Made by a program: the position numbers and the translations under genes. 64,000 nt of DNA from Sphaerosporella brunnea (lineage: Eukaryota > Ascomycota > Pezizomycetes > Pezizales > Pyronemataceae), in the NCBI GenBank assembly GCA_008704415.1, contig VXIS01000168.1, forward strand, positions 36,485-100,484, in the 5' to 3' direction. The notes beneath the pieces were generated by a model that did no database searches, was not told where the DNA came from, and saw nothing but the letters and a program-made list of their open reading frames with translations. Below are positions 33,577 through 43,419 of this stretch, one piece after another (the stretch's first letter is position 1; every line of letters begins with the position of its first letter).

Positions 33577-33628
33577 TGGAGCAGCGCCGTGGAGGAGCTC
33601 CAGCGACGACACTGCGGAGCGACTACGC
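33577..33628. repeat. 52-bp direct repeat, copy 2
   Basis: Second copy of the sequence at 32328-32379, ending GCGGAGCGACTACGC. Confidence 0.75.
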
Positions 33629-33739
33629 TCCTGTACATACTGCTAGATTTGTTGATTGTTGTGAACTGGAATGGAATTGTTCCGGTATAAGCGATCCCGT
33701 GCATTCACGGGCGGCGAAACGGATCGCTCACTGCACGCG

Positions 33740-33845
33740 CCTTCGTGCCGCAATGGTTAGCTGACCTGTCTCCGCAGTCCGGACCTTAAGCTCAATGCGG
33801 CCGCGGCCGCCTTCGAGCCCGGCTGGAATCCCCTGCGGAGACAGT
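33740..33845 (+). repeat. tRNA-like / SINE-like sequence with Pol III boxes
   Basis: TGCCGCAATGG (33746-33756) resembles a Pol III A box and CCTTCGAGCCC (33810-33820) a B box. A perfect 11-bp inverted repeat, TGTCTCCGCAG at 33767-33777 and CTGCGGAGACA at 33833-33843, encloses the second box. The acceptor stem of a normal tRNA does not form, so this is not a functional tRNA gene. A tRNA-derived SINE head is the likelier reading. Confidence 0.35.
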
Positions 33846-34036
33846 ATTGAGGGGCCCCGTCACGTGTGTGCCGGGGTGAGCAGGGTTGTCCGACAGCGGG
33901 ATCTGCACTGATTAGTCAGGCAGAGACGCTGGTTTGTAATGCCCCGGTTACCATTCACTGCAATTACGGTCTGAGACAGGGGGCTGCGAGGCCGCAGTGG
34001 AGCTGGTAACCCCGGTAACGGGCATACATAGATGTG

Positions 34037-34130
34037 CAACTTTTTTTTATCATCACCATTATCATCATTATCATTATTATCATTATTATTATTATTGTTA
34101 TTATTATTATTGTTATTATTATTGTTATTA
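34037..34130. repeat. ATT/ATC trinucleotide microsatellite
   Basis: About 90 bases of TTATTATTG/ATCATT triplets. It explains the poly-Asn and poly-Leu frames that cross it. Confidence 0.95.
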
Positions 34131-34461
34131 ACTAAGGTAGTATTTGGCTGTGTAATTTGCGGTGAAGTGACACGGTCGTGCCTCCTTGCCTCTGCACACG
34201 AATACGCCCTGACCGCAACGTACATATGACTTTACGTGAAGGGGCGCTACGCTGATGACTCCACGCCGTGTGGTCACCACACGGCTGTTCACTAGTTCAC
34301 AATATAATCTCAATCACGGTGTCAGTGTAATTATGTTCATGCTACGGAACGCGAGACTACAAAATTATCAAATATTAACAACGAATGAGAACCAAAGAGC
34401 TACTACCTCACCCCCTCCCCTTGTAGAGTCCAGCAGCACACACACAGTGATCAACGGCTTG

Positions 34462-35812
34462 CATTAACTACTGCTACGTTTCGTGGCCAAACACGCCTTC
34501 GACGCACCGGCTTCACGCCCGCCGCCCTCTACACTGGGAGCCAAGCTTGCAGCCGAAATCCCTGGCCAGCCAACCGCCATCGAACCGAGCGTGGCTGTAT
34601 GCGACATCCTACTCGGCCGTGTAGTCATTGAGCTGGAAGAGGACGCCATTCAGTCAGCTAAAAGATGGCAAAAACCGACGAACGACGGCATCGCAGTCTA
34701 CACAGACGGATCCAGGCTTGAGGACGAGAGCTGCGCCTACGCCGCGGTCACGCAGGACGGCCACGACTGCCAGTGGCTAGGGACAGCCAAATACGTCGGC
34801 TTGAACAAGGAAGCCTACGACGCCGAGCTATTCGGCATCGCACCCGGCCTAGAGCTGGCCCTACACCGCATCCCGGAAACGACAATGCCCGGCACCGTCC
34901 GCGTTTTCGTGGACGCGCAGGCAGCTCTTCACCGGCTACTCGACACCGGGCCCGGACCTGGCCAGTGGATCGTCCCCAGGATTGTGCGCGCCGAGAAAGC
35001 CATTCGAGACGTGGGCTGGACCACGGAATTTCGCTGGACGCCAGGCCACAAGGACGTCCCCGGCAACGAGCAAGCTGACAAGCGCGCCAAAGACGCCGCC
35101 AGCAGCCAAGCTCCGCCCGAAGCCCCCGAGGTGCTCGCCATCACGTCTCTCGCATACGTCGCCAGGGCCAGCACCGAGGCCAGACGACAAGACTGCGACC
35201 GGTGGCTCGCCAAGCATTGCCGGGCGAAGAGCTACTACAGGATGCCTCGAGGCAAAGGCGACAAGTCTGCTTTTAAGACCAAGAAGGCCGTAGCTGCACG
35301 CTTCTTTCAACTGCGGCTCCAGAAAGCTCCGACGGCCCCCTACCTGCACCGGACTGGGCGCCGTGCAGACGACAAGTGCTGGTGGTGCAACAGCGGCGCC
35401 GTTCAGACGCGAGACCACCTATTCAAGTTCTGCAAGCGGTGGAAGGACGCGCAGAGACTACTCTGGAGGAGAGTTTCAGAGGCTACGAAAGAGGGAGGGC
35501 GGAAGCGATGGCCGGCGACAGCCACGGCGGCGCTGGTAGCGGATGACAGGTGTACGGAAGCCGTCATGGACTTCCTGAGCACCACCGAAGTCGGAGCCTG
35601 GCCTGCTGGAGGAGGCATCATGTGTTGAGACTGTCTTTCCTTGGTGCGCTATATGATATTCGGAGCGGTTCCCTTTGTCCTTTTCGTTAGACGAGCCGCA
35701 GGCCTCAGTAGTCGGCTCTGCCGAAGGGGTAGCATAGTCTCGTCTTTTTGCATATGTCATGGCGGCAAGCGGCCGAATACAATATGATTAAAACAAAACA
35801 AAACAAAACAAA
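34462..35812 (+). mobile_element. 5'-truncated Tad-like LINE with target-site duplication
   Basis: The copy ends in an (AAAAC)n tail at about 35789-35812. AACGGCTTG flanks it on both sides (34453-34461 and 35813-35821), the duplication expected of target-primed reverse transcription. Endonuclease and reverse transcriptase are absent, so reverse transcription stopped early. The retained RNase H frame has no stops, suggesting a recent insertion. Confidence 0.92.
34483..35628 (+). pseudogene. LINE RNase H and zinc-knuckle C-terminus (intact frame)
   Basis: This frame of 381 codons is the 3' part of a LINE polyprotein. Counting from 34483, the RNase H residues are all present: D75 (VYTDGSR), E115 (EAYDAELFGI), D144 (VFVDAQAAL) and the closing H189 and D199 (GHKDVPGNEQAD). 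Near the end, C299-x2-C302, H312 and C317 form the zinc knuckle common at the C-terminus of such LINEs. There is no real initiator: the frame opens inside the truncated insertion. It is therefore a fragment, though undamaged, and can serve as reference for the decayed copies at 27150-27853 and 38570-39248. Confidence 0.9.
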
Positions 35813-36193
35813 AACGGCTTGTAATCGTTTTGATGTATAGCTTCTTCATCTTCGCCCTCCTCGCGGAGGGTTACAAGAACAGCCACTTGACTGGACTATG
35901 GCAGACCGTCCAGGCCGACCCGCAGACCGCACCGGCGCGTGAGGAACACTGGATGAGGGTTTTGGATCGTAGCGAGCAGGTTTTATGTCGAGAGCGTGTG
36001 GTACGTTATGCTGGAGCAACTTGCTTTTGAACATGGGCACAGCGGGCAACATGAATGGCCGCCACACCACAAGGAGGATGAACTGTAGTTCGAGCAAAAG
36101 TAAAAGCAGGTTCAAATTATGCACTCTTAAGCAGCGCGCTACGATGCCGAATCAAACCACTCCTGGCCAAATATCCAGAATCACTTAGCCTAT

Positions 36194-37219
36194 CTACCAA
36201 CGGTCCCGATAGTTCATCACGGATTGCACCGTCCTCTGGAGGCTTCTCAGCGTAGTCTTGAGCGGACGAGGTATGTCAGTCCAGTGGCCGTCGTTGTTGC
36301 GCACGAGCACCTCATGTTCCAAAATCACCTCGTCCTTCCGATCATCATGGTCGACGCGCAGAACCTTGAACAAGAGCTTCTCAATAATCGCTTTCACCTG
36401 GCAGATGGTGGTCGCGGGAGCCATCAGTACTTCTCGGATCGGTTCACGACGTATGGCGTGAAGTTTGATCCACTGGGTCTGCACCACGATAAAAGTGCAG
36501 GCTGTGCCGTGGCTGAGGTTTTCGTCGTCGACGTCATCAACCAAGACTGTGGGAACCACAAACAGCGTGGGGGTGTCCAGGCCCAGCTGCAAATCGGGAT
36601 GAAGTCGTTCTTTTACTAGGTTGTCACTAGTCACGCCCGCAATGTCCAGGTCGTTAAGGTCCGAGGGCAAAAATCCGAGCGCTGGAAGCTCACCGGCCTT
36701 CTGCAGACAGCCCATGTATCCGAGCATGATCCTGCGAAGGGTTCCGACGGTGAGGTTCTGTGGCCGGGGAAGCGCAAATTTGATTTCCAGCGGCTTGCCT
36801 CTGAACTTGAGGGTGACCAAGGATTCGGAGTACACCGGCTTCCCAATCACGGTGAACGTTCCCAGACAGTATGGCCACGACAACTTAACTACCGTCCAGG
36901 CTGCGCTATCAATGCAATGACCACACATATCAAGGACAGCCTCCAGGTCAATTTCGAGCTTTTGTCTGACAACGCGTTCCAGCCCCTAGATGCGAGGAGA
37001 GGAAACCCTAACGTCAGCTTGCCCGCACCAACACTCACAACCGGGATTTGTGCGTACCTGGTATGTCTGGATTTGGTCATGCGGGATATAATAAATCCTG
37101 GGGGATCCGGGGACGACAAACTTCAACAGCGGAAGTAGGGTGATCTGAGGCGGCACCGCGAGGATGTTAGGAAACGCGTCCTCCGGTACGCGATGAGTTT
37201 TAGGCTCCGAAATGAGCAT
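36194..37219 (-). CDS. Hypothetical protein, two exons (317 residues)
   Basis: On the minus strand, exon 1 runs 37219-37058 (54 residues from MLISEPKTHR) and exon 2 36985-36194 (263 residues). The 72-base intron (37057-36986) starts GTACGC, ends CTAG and has a CTGAC branch sequence about 25 bases before its end; joining keeps phase 0 and gives GLERVVRQKLEIDLEAVLDM at the junction. The product has an even, globular composition, with no signal peptide or membrane segment in the spliced product, and no family I recognise. The open frame continues upstream of the ATG into a copia LTR (37276-37445), so transcription may start within it. Codon use is normal and unlike the neighbouring decayed transposons. 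Confidence 0.7.
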
Positions 37220-37275
37220 CGCGCTGATGTGATTCGGAGCACCAATGCTGGCCGTCGTTGCGAAGCGGTGAAGTG

Positions 37276-37445
37276 TGTTGACGATAGGATTTGCGCAGTG
37301 GACACTAAGAACGTAGGTGAAGAGATATATTGCAAGGTACAGAGCTAAGTGCGAGTTGCTGCTCGCTTAAAAGGCAGAAACGAGCACTAGTATATCACTA
37401 GTTCATACTCGGATCCAGCAGAGAGTCATACTCTATGTCTCAACA
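37276..37445 (-). repeat. Ty1/copia LTR upstream of the spliced gene
   Basis: The 170-bp sequence has TGTTGACG...TCTCAACA ends. On the minus strand it is preceded by the purine tract GGGGGAG next to 37446, the usual copia priming site. A TTTTAAG TATA-like word lies near 37370. It is oriented like the gene at 36194-37219 and ends 57 bases before that gene's ATG. Confidence 0.75.
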
Positions 37446-37925
37446 CTCCCCCTATTCGAGCATGAACTATATCCCCAATCGCAATGCGGCGCCGGCACAT
37501 GATCCTCCCGATCCTTCACAGCGTCACGTAATCCCATGTCCTCCCGATTTCCAACGGCTTCGTCCATCCATCACAGTAGATATTCATACTCTAGCTGCCC
37601 AATGCTCTGCCGAGTTGCCGAAGTCCTTCTCGGATAGCTCCATTCGGTTGTCGTACCTCCAATGACGTCGTCAGTAGCAGTGCGATCCATATTTCCAACA
37701 ATTTGTCAGTAGCAGTGTGATACGTCTAGCTACCGAAACGCACTTGATTACCAATTGATTCAGAGTCATATCCGGAGGTATCATGACTCCCCCTGTCTGA
37801 GCATAAATGGTGTCAATCTTCTGCATCCTCATCATCGTGATGCTGCAAATTCTCGTCGTTGATTACCATTTCAGGGAGTTGGCTGTCTTCGAGCAACGGC
37901 ACTAATTGCATCGCCATCTTGTCTT

Positions 37926-38545
37926 CTAGTGTCCCGAAGCCGTCAATCCCATCGCTTTGACGAATGTCGCGTGTTTGACATTTCCTAGCGACTTTGACAA
38001 GACATCGGCCAACCGCTCTCGACAGGTGACGTTTTCAAACGTGAGATCTCCGGATTCCATCCGCACGCGCAAGGCATGGTATCGGATTCTCTGGTGTCTT
38101 GTCACGTTTGGGAACCCGTTTTTAAGAGCTTTTTCGCCACCTGTGTTGTCGCCTGGAAGGGTAATCGTCTGGCTGACGTTTCCTCGGTCGATCTCGTGGG
38201 CGACGTCTCGGAGCCAGCTCGACTGTCTGTATGCGCTGTCCATGCCGACGAGTTCCACCTCCATGGTGCTATGCTGCTTTTCAATCTTCCAGTTCCTCTG
38301 CATCGGAAGCAGCTTCCTCACGCTGTCTTCCATCCCGAATCTGGCTAGGACTTTCGTCACGTATGCCTCTGCGATATCCATATCTGACGCCTCTCGCGGT
38401 TTCACGGAATTACCAATCCGATGTAGGTAAACATCGGCTCTTCTATGACTCCTCCTTTTGCCTGGAATCGTCTCCTAATTTCCTGGCAAACCAGCTGCAA
38501 TTCGTCGACGTAAAGGCAAAGCGTTGTAATTGTAGTAGAGTCATT
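37926..38545 (-). pseudogene. Ty1/copia RT end and RNase H, broken
   Basis: On the minus strand, a YVDD-type box (CLYVDELQLV, with the second D replaced by E) lies near 38510. TYIGLVIP follows, then, after a frameshift at about 38405, AYVTKVLARFGMEDSVRKLL. The RNase H part ends with CRERLADVLSKSLGNVKHATFVKAMGL at 37926. Upstream it joins a LINE RNase H remnant; downstream about 480 bases of untranslated sequence and the purine tract lead to the LTR at 37276-37445. Parts of gag, integrase and most of RT are missing. Confidence 0.82.
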
Positions 38546-38569
38546 TCTCATCGGTCCGCAAACGATCCT

Positions 38570-39248
38570 CCAAGCTCCATCGCAGTGTTCACGGAGCCAT
38601 GTGTCCTGGCCTGTCCGTCTGGCTAATCTGACGCTCGGATCGACCGAGAAGAGTGATATTGTGGCGATGATGTCGTGGTCCAGCGACTTCCCGTGGCAAG
38701 CCGCAGCTTCTTTGGCCAGTCGCTCGGCAAGCTCGTTACCTGCAACTCCCAGATGGCCTGTGACCCATCGGAACTCAACCTGCCACCCGTTCTGCTTCCG
38801 GGTGGTTGATCCGTGGCAGCAGGTGCTGTCCTGTCCCTGGAGTGCCGTGTTTGATTCTCTTTGGCGCCGCCAGTGCGTCGGTGAAGATGAGCACTGTGCC
38901 CGTGGGCGCAGGGAGCTCCCGGCGGGCAAGCTCCAGTCCGGCCGCAATGCCGAAGAGCTCGGCATCGTACGCCTCTTTGTTGCAGCCGATGAACGCTGCG
39001 TCGCTGTGCCAGACGTCTTGTCCAAAGCTGGAGTGGGCGCCCTGCGTGACGGCCGAAAAACCGCATCTTCCGTCTTCTACCGTCGATCCGTCGGTATAGA
39101 GCGCGCAGGTGTCTCTAGTATGCCGTTGACACGTTCGGGCAAACTGAATTGCTATCATTGCGTGTTCGATGACGATGGTTCCCGCCGGGTGGCGACCGGC
39201 GACAACTGTCCGTTCAAGCCTAGAGGGGAATCCTGGGAGGGATAGTGG
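38570..39248 (-). pseudogene. LINE RNase H remnant
   Basis: Minus-strand frames give CALYTDGSTVEDG, then NKEAYDAELFGIAAGLELA and, after a frameshift near 38780, VEFRWVTGHLGVAGNELAERLA. These are three of the RNase H motifs, in order, of the Tad-like LINE intact at 34483-35628. The upstream side is cut by the hAT beginning at 39249 and the downstream side passes into copia sequence at about 38550. Confidence 0.82.
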
Positions 39249-39925
39249 CAGGGCTGTCAAAAGTCAGGCCAGTCCGGCTTTGAGCGCGTCCTGAACCGGA
39301 CCGATTGAAACGGGCTTTTGAAATCACGGCCCGTTTGGACCAGGGTTTTTGGATCGGGACCCAGGCGCCTACGGGCACCCGCCAGGCCCAGAAGTACCCG
39401 GCGCCTGGCGGGCCCGCCAGGCATCTGTAGGTTTTGCTAACACATACATCAAGGAAAGAACCATCAACGCGAGATACAGATTCAACAACCTGAAGGACCT
39501 CCAGATACCCCTCTATCTCCGCCGCCCAGTAATCCGAAATCGTTGGATTTGTGAGCATAACGTCACCCATATTCATCCGCCTCTCATCATACCTGTATTT
39601 CCTGGGTTAAAGTGCGTCGAACTTGCGAGGTTTGTGAGTAAAACGTCCGCATTTCCGCTCCGCAGTATTCCGACTCTCATCCGAGTTGTTGTTTTTGGGG
39701 TGGATCGACCAGTCTTTTGATTGCGATCCACGCTTTAGCTATGGCGGAACGAGCACCGAACGATTAGCCCTTTTAGTAGCCCGGCGTTGGCCTTAATTCA
39801 GGATATTGGGCACCGGCCGGCACCTATCAGATATCCAGGTTTTTGTTATGCCGCCCCGAACCTGTCGGGCTTGCTACATCACCGGCCCGACCTGACCCAC
39901 TCCGTGGGGCCCCGTTTGACCTGGC
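39249..39925. mobile_element. hAT (CAGGGCTGTC family), right end lost
   Basis: The left terminus CAGGGCTGTCAAAAGTC is followed by about 670 bases collinear with the reverse complement of the element at 701-1503, up to the point GTTTGACCTGGC. The last roughly 30 bases with the right terminus are missing. It abuts the LINE remnant, whose reading is lost at the junction. Confidence 0.85.
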
Positions 39926-40037
39926 CCGGGAGGAGACGCAGCACGCTCGGTGCTGCGCGTGAAGAGGCGCTTGGGAAAGTTGAAAAAGACATGTTTTCGC
40001 ACCCGCGGTTTACTCTCCAACCACAACTACTTCTGCC

Positions 40038-40280
40038 GTGGAGGCAAAAAGTACGTCACCGTCCGATGCCTTACAGGACCATGCGCGTCAGATTGGACTG
40101 GAAAGCGACGAGAACCACGAGGATTGGGAACTCTATAGGCAGCCCTCGCCCCCCCACAGTCCAGCTGTTGCTGATGCCCCGCCTCCTCCCACTACCCCTC
40201 ACCGCCGCCCCGCGCCAGAGGTCATAGATCTATGCACACCCGTAGCTCCTGGTCGTGTTCACAATGCGCCCGCTACGTGA
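40038..40280 (+). pseudogene. Fragment with an EVIDLCTP peptide, unknown element
   Basis: An 80-codon frame contains an acidic segment (LESDENHEDWELY), a run of Pro/Ser/Ala, then PEVIDLCTPVAPG. Very similar sequences follow directly at about 40299-40336 (EVIDLCTP again) and on the minus strand at 42400-42440 (EIIDLCTP). The hydrophobic-hydrophobic-Asp-Leu core resembles a SUMO-interaction motif. Since the pieces are repeated and broken they look like parts of a transposon protein; no complete gene is present. Confidence 0.35.
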
Positions 40281-40621
40281 CAGCGCAATTTGGCTGGTGA
40301 AGTTATCGATTTATGCACACCCACCCCCGCCAGGACTGTTACTACACCTAGATTTTTGCTTGGCATTGTATTTAAACAGCTGCCACTGGATCATCGACTC
40401 AGTGCGAATTCCTGAAGCGAGAAAATGCTCGCTACCGACAAGTTCTACAACACCCAGCAATCCATCCGCTGCCCATTGAGCTGTCCACTTGGGTGGCACG
40501 GCTACGCCACAAATACCGCCCATTTGTAGCAGCAACACCTCGTCTGTTTTTCTCTCTGCAGCAGCACTTTTCCATGCTCACTTCTCCCCTCGCGCACATT
40601 AAACTCAGCAGCGGCGACAAT

Positions 40622-41050
40622 CCAGATCGATTATGACGGGATCGCCCCTTCTTTTTCCACATGCCGAGCTTCACTTTGCACTCGTAGGTTCGGGAGTCTG
40701 CCATGCACACTACTTGTTCTCATCTTCGTCGGAATCCAGATCGATAATGACGGGGTCGCCCCTTCTTTTTCGGAGGACCCCGTCGGCAACTTCCCCAACC
40801 GGGCGTTTGTGTGGTGGAGCAGAGGTGCAAGGCTTGGCCATTCTCGTATTCCATATGCCGAGCTTCACTTTACACTCGTATATTCGGGAGTGTGCCATGC
40901 ACACTACTTGTTCTCATCTTCGTCGGAATCCAGATCGATTATGATGGGGTCGCCCCGTCTTTTTCGGAGGACCCCGTCGGCAACTTCGCCAACCGGGCGT
41001 TTGTGCGGTGGAGCAGTGGTGCAAGGCGTGGCCGTTCTCGTATCACGGGA
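40622..41050 (-). repeat. 194-bp tandem repeat encoding VIIDLDSDEDEN on the minus strand
   Basis: Two near-identical units, offset by 194 bp (CCATGCACAC at 40701 and 40895), and a partial unit from 40622 occupy this stretch. On the minus strand each gives RKRRGDPVIIDLDSDEDENK followed by a stop. The arrangement looks like partial duplication of the end of a coding region. Confidence 0.75.
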
Positions 41051-41269
41051 ACGTACATCTTTTCTCCATGGCAGAAGTAGTTATGGTGGGTCTATCGGCA
41101 GTGAGCTTGCAAGGACAGTTTCAAGTGTGTGGGGAGCTTACTCCGAGCATGTGCGTGGCCTATCAGCCTTTGGAAAGGGTAGCGCGCACCAGTGGTACTG
41201 GCAGGTTCCATCCATTGTGATGGGAAGTAGAGGTTTGGGTTGGAGTCGTCTTGGTAAGTTCGCGGTGCT

Positions 41270-42290
41270 CACCTGGTGACTGTCAGTTTGCATTCGCCAG
41301 CCCGTCGGTAATCGATCACGACGAACGAACATACTCACCTTGGTTCTGCGCGCACCTGAAAACGTTGACTTTGCGTGCTTCCTGGCTGGCGAGCTGGGCT
41401 TAACATCTTCGCCGGCAGGACGCAGCGCCGGGTGCGCTTCTTTCTGTCAACCTTCCCGCCGTACTGGCTGCGTTGGGCTGCGTTGGGCTGATCAAAGAGC
41501 CCGGCTGGCTTTTTAACTCGCAGCCATACAGCTTGGTCGGGTAGGAAGGATGGACATCATTGTTGCTTCACTGGTTATCACTCTGTGCCTGTACACACAA
41601 AGGCGCAGCATGGAGGTGCTGGGGGAATTCAACTGATGTGGCAGGGTGGGGTGGATGGGTTCTTCGCGATGGGGGAGCAGGGCCCTCAATAGCCAGCCAG
41701 CCGTTGGGGTTTGCGCATCGTGTGTGGCTTGGTGTTGCCCGGTCCTCCTGATATGTAGAAGTTGAAGGATACGGCTCCGTCGCCGGCCACCTTGGCGCAG
41801 GACGAGACGGTCTTCCCGGCTGACTGTTGCCGCGGTGCGCACCTGTTGACGGTCAGTTTGCATTCGCCAGCCCGTCGGTAACCGATCACTACGAACGAAA
41901 CATACTCACCGTGGTTCTGCGCGCACATGGAAACGTTGACTTTGCGTTCTTCCTGGCTGGCGAGGTTGGGTTTAACATCTTCCCCGGGCGTTCTTCCTGG
42001 CCGGCGAGGTTGGGTTTAACATCTCCCTGGGCGTTCTTCCTGGCTGGCGAGGTTAGGTTTAACATCTTCTCCGGCAGGCCGGAGCGCCGCCTGCGCTTCA
42101 TTCTCTCAACCTTCGCGACGGGCTGGCTGCGTTGGGCTGCGTTGGGCTGATCAAAGAGCCGGGCTGGGTTTTCAACTCGTCGGCTGCATGAGCTATTGCT
42201 CGGGAATGAAGAATGGACATCATTGTTGCTTCACTGGGTATCATTCGGTACCAATTCGCGACCTTGACACACAAAGACGCAGCCCACAGG
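41270..42290. repeat. Two diverged copies of a ~330-bp unit with a nested 44-bp repeat
   Basis: The sequence from GTCAGTTTGCATTCGCCAGC at about 41282 recurs from about 41843. Both copies run through TGGCTGCGTTGGGCTGCGTT to GGACATCATTGTTGCTTCAC. The second copy contains three tandem 44-bp units with CGTTCTTCCTGGCTGGCGAG (about 41945-42075). The segment at 41690-41835 between the copies encodes, on the minus strand, APRQQSAGKTVSSCAKVAGD, which is related to the LINE insertion at 60840-61585. Confidence 0.7.
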
Positions 42291-42859
42291 TTTCGTAGCC
42301 GGGCTGATAAACAGCCAGCCCAGCCGGCCCATTTTGGCCGCTGGGCTGACATCCCGGGCTTTTTGGGCCGGCTAGTGAGAACACTGTCCGTGTCGGCCTG
42401 GCGGGGGTGGGTGTGCACAAATCGATAATTTCCGAGGCTGGATTGCGCTGCGGAAGAGTCGTGGATGGTGCTCCCCGATATGAGAAAGATGTGCGCTTTC
42501 CAGTGCATTGTTGGTCGGTTTCGAGGCTGCATTTGAATGACACCTCATGCCAAACCAGGGCTTCGGGACCCAGCAATACCACGGTCTTACGATCATCTAT
42601 AGGGCAGGCCGCGCCTTTGGAAGGCGCGCAAAGAAACCATTGTGGATTGATACCGAGTGCCATAACAGATTTATGAGAGAGAGCGGTGCCCTGGGCTTCC
42701 AGACTATTATCCTTCGTGCGCGTGTCAGGTGCACACCTTACCACTTTGAAGCCGCGCTGTCATGCATCCTGTCTTTCTATTGCTGACCAACATTCAGATT
42801 CCTGACGCTTACACTTCCCGCAACTGGAATCCGGATAATTCAAGCTTTTGACACTCAAT

Positions 42860-43267
42860 GGAGAACTTCCCGTAAGTCTATGGTGGCCGGATAGCAAATT
42901 TTCTCGCGCAATAGGTAGGGGTAGCTATTCGACCGATAGCTCGAGCGATAGGGTATGGGGTGCCCCCCCCCCCCATCATCTATAATAGCAAGGCGATAGC
43001 CAAATCAATTGGCATCTCACCGCGCCTTTGTCGTCGCCGCGCCCCTGGTCTCCCGGCATGCCGGACCCGCGGCTCACGGCAACTGTTAATTTCCGGCAGG
43101 CCCGCTCCATCTCAGCCCGGCATCATCCTTGTCACTTCTGAGGGCGTAGAGCAAGGGCAACTTTGGTTTTTGAGTGAATCTCACGGGAAGCACCCCGTTC
43201 TATTGCGTTGCTATCCCAGATTTCTCCACTTGCTATCCGGCCCCAATAGACTTACGGGAAGTTCTCC
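42860..43267. mobile_element. TIR element (MITE), 408 bp
   Basis: The left end GGAGAACTTCCCGTAAGTCT and the reverse complement of the right end agree over about 38 bases with few changes, up to GGCCGGATAGCAA. AAT occurs on both sides (42857-42859 and 43268-43270), a possible 3-bp duplication. The interior holds a run of 13 C (42963-42975) and no transposase frame. Superfamily is uncertain; a 3-bp duplication would suit PIF/Harbinger. Confidence 0.8.
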
Positions 43268-43419
43268 AATCAAAGCACGCAATGACGATATATAAAAACA
43301 CAGACTGTCCTGGAGAATGACACGAAATCGTAGCGGATCAGATACATTCGCGGCACCTGCTAGATATCATGATAATTCACTGGGTGCGACGGGTTTGATC
43401 GTGCAGGACTATTGGTGAC

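Noticed and set aside
33740..33845. Functional tRNA gene
   Set aside because: The acceptor stem and anticodon arm do not form; kept only as a SINE-like candidate.
33860..34229. Poly-Asn and poly-Leu frames
   Set aside because: Produced by the ATT/ATC microsatellite.
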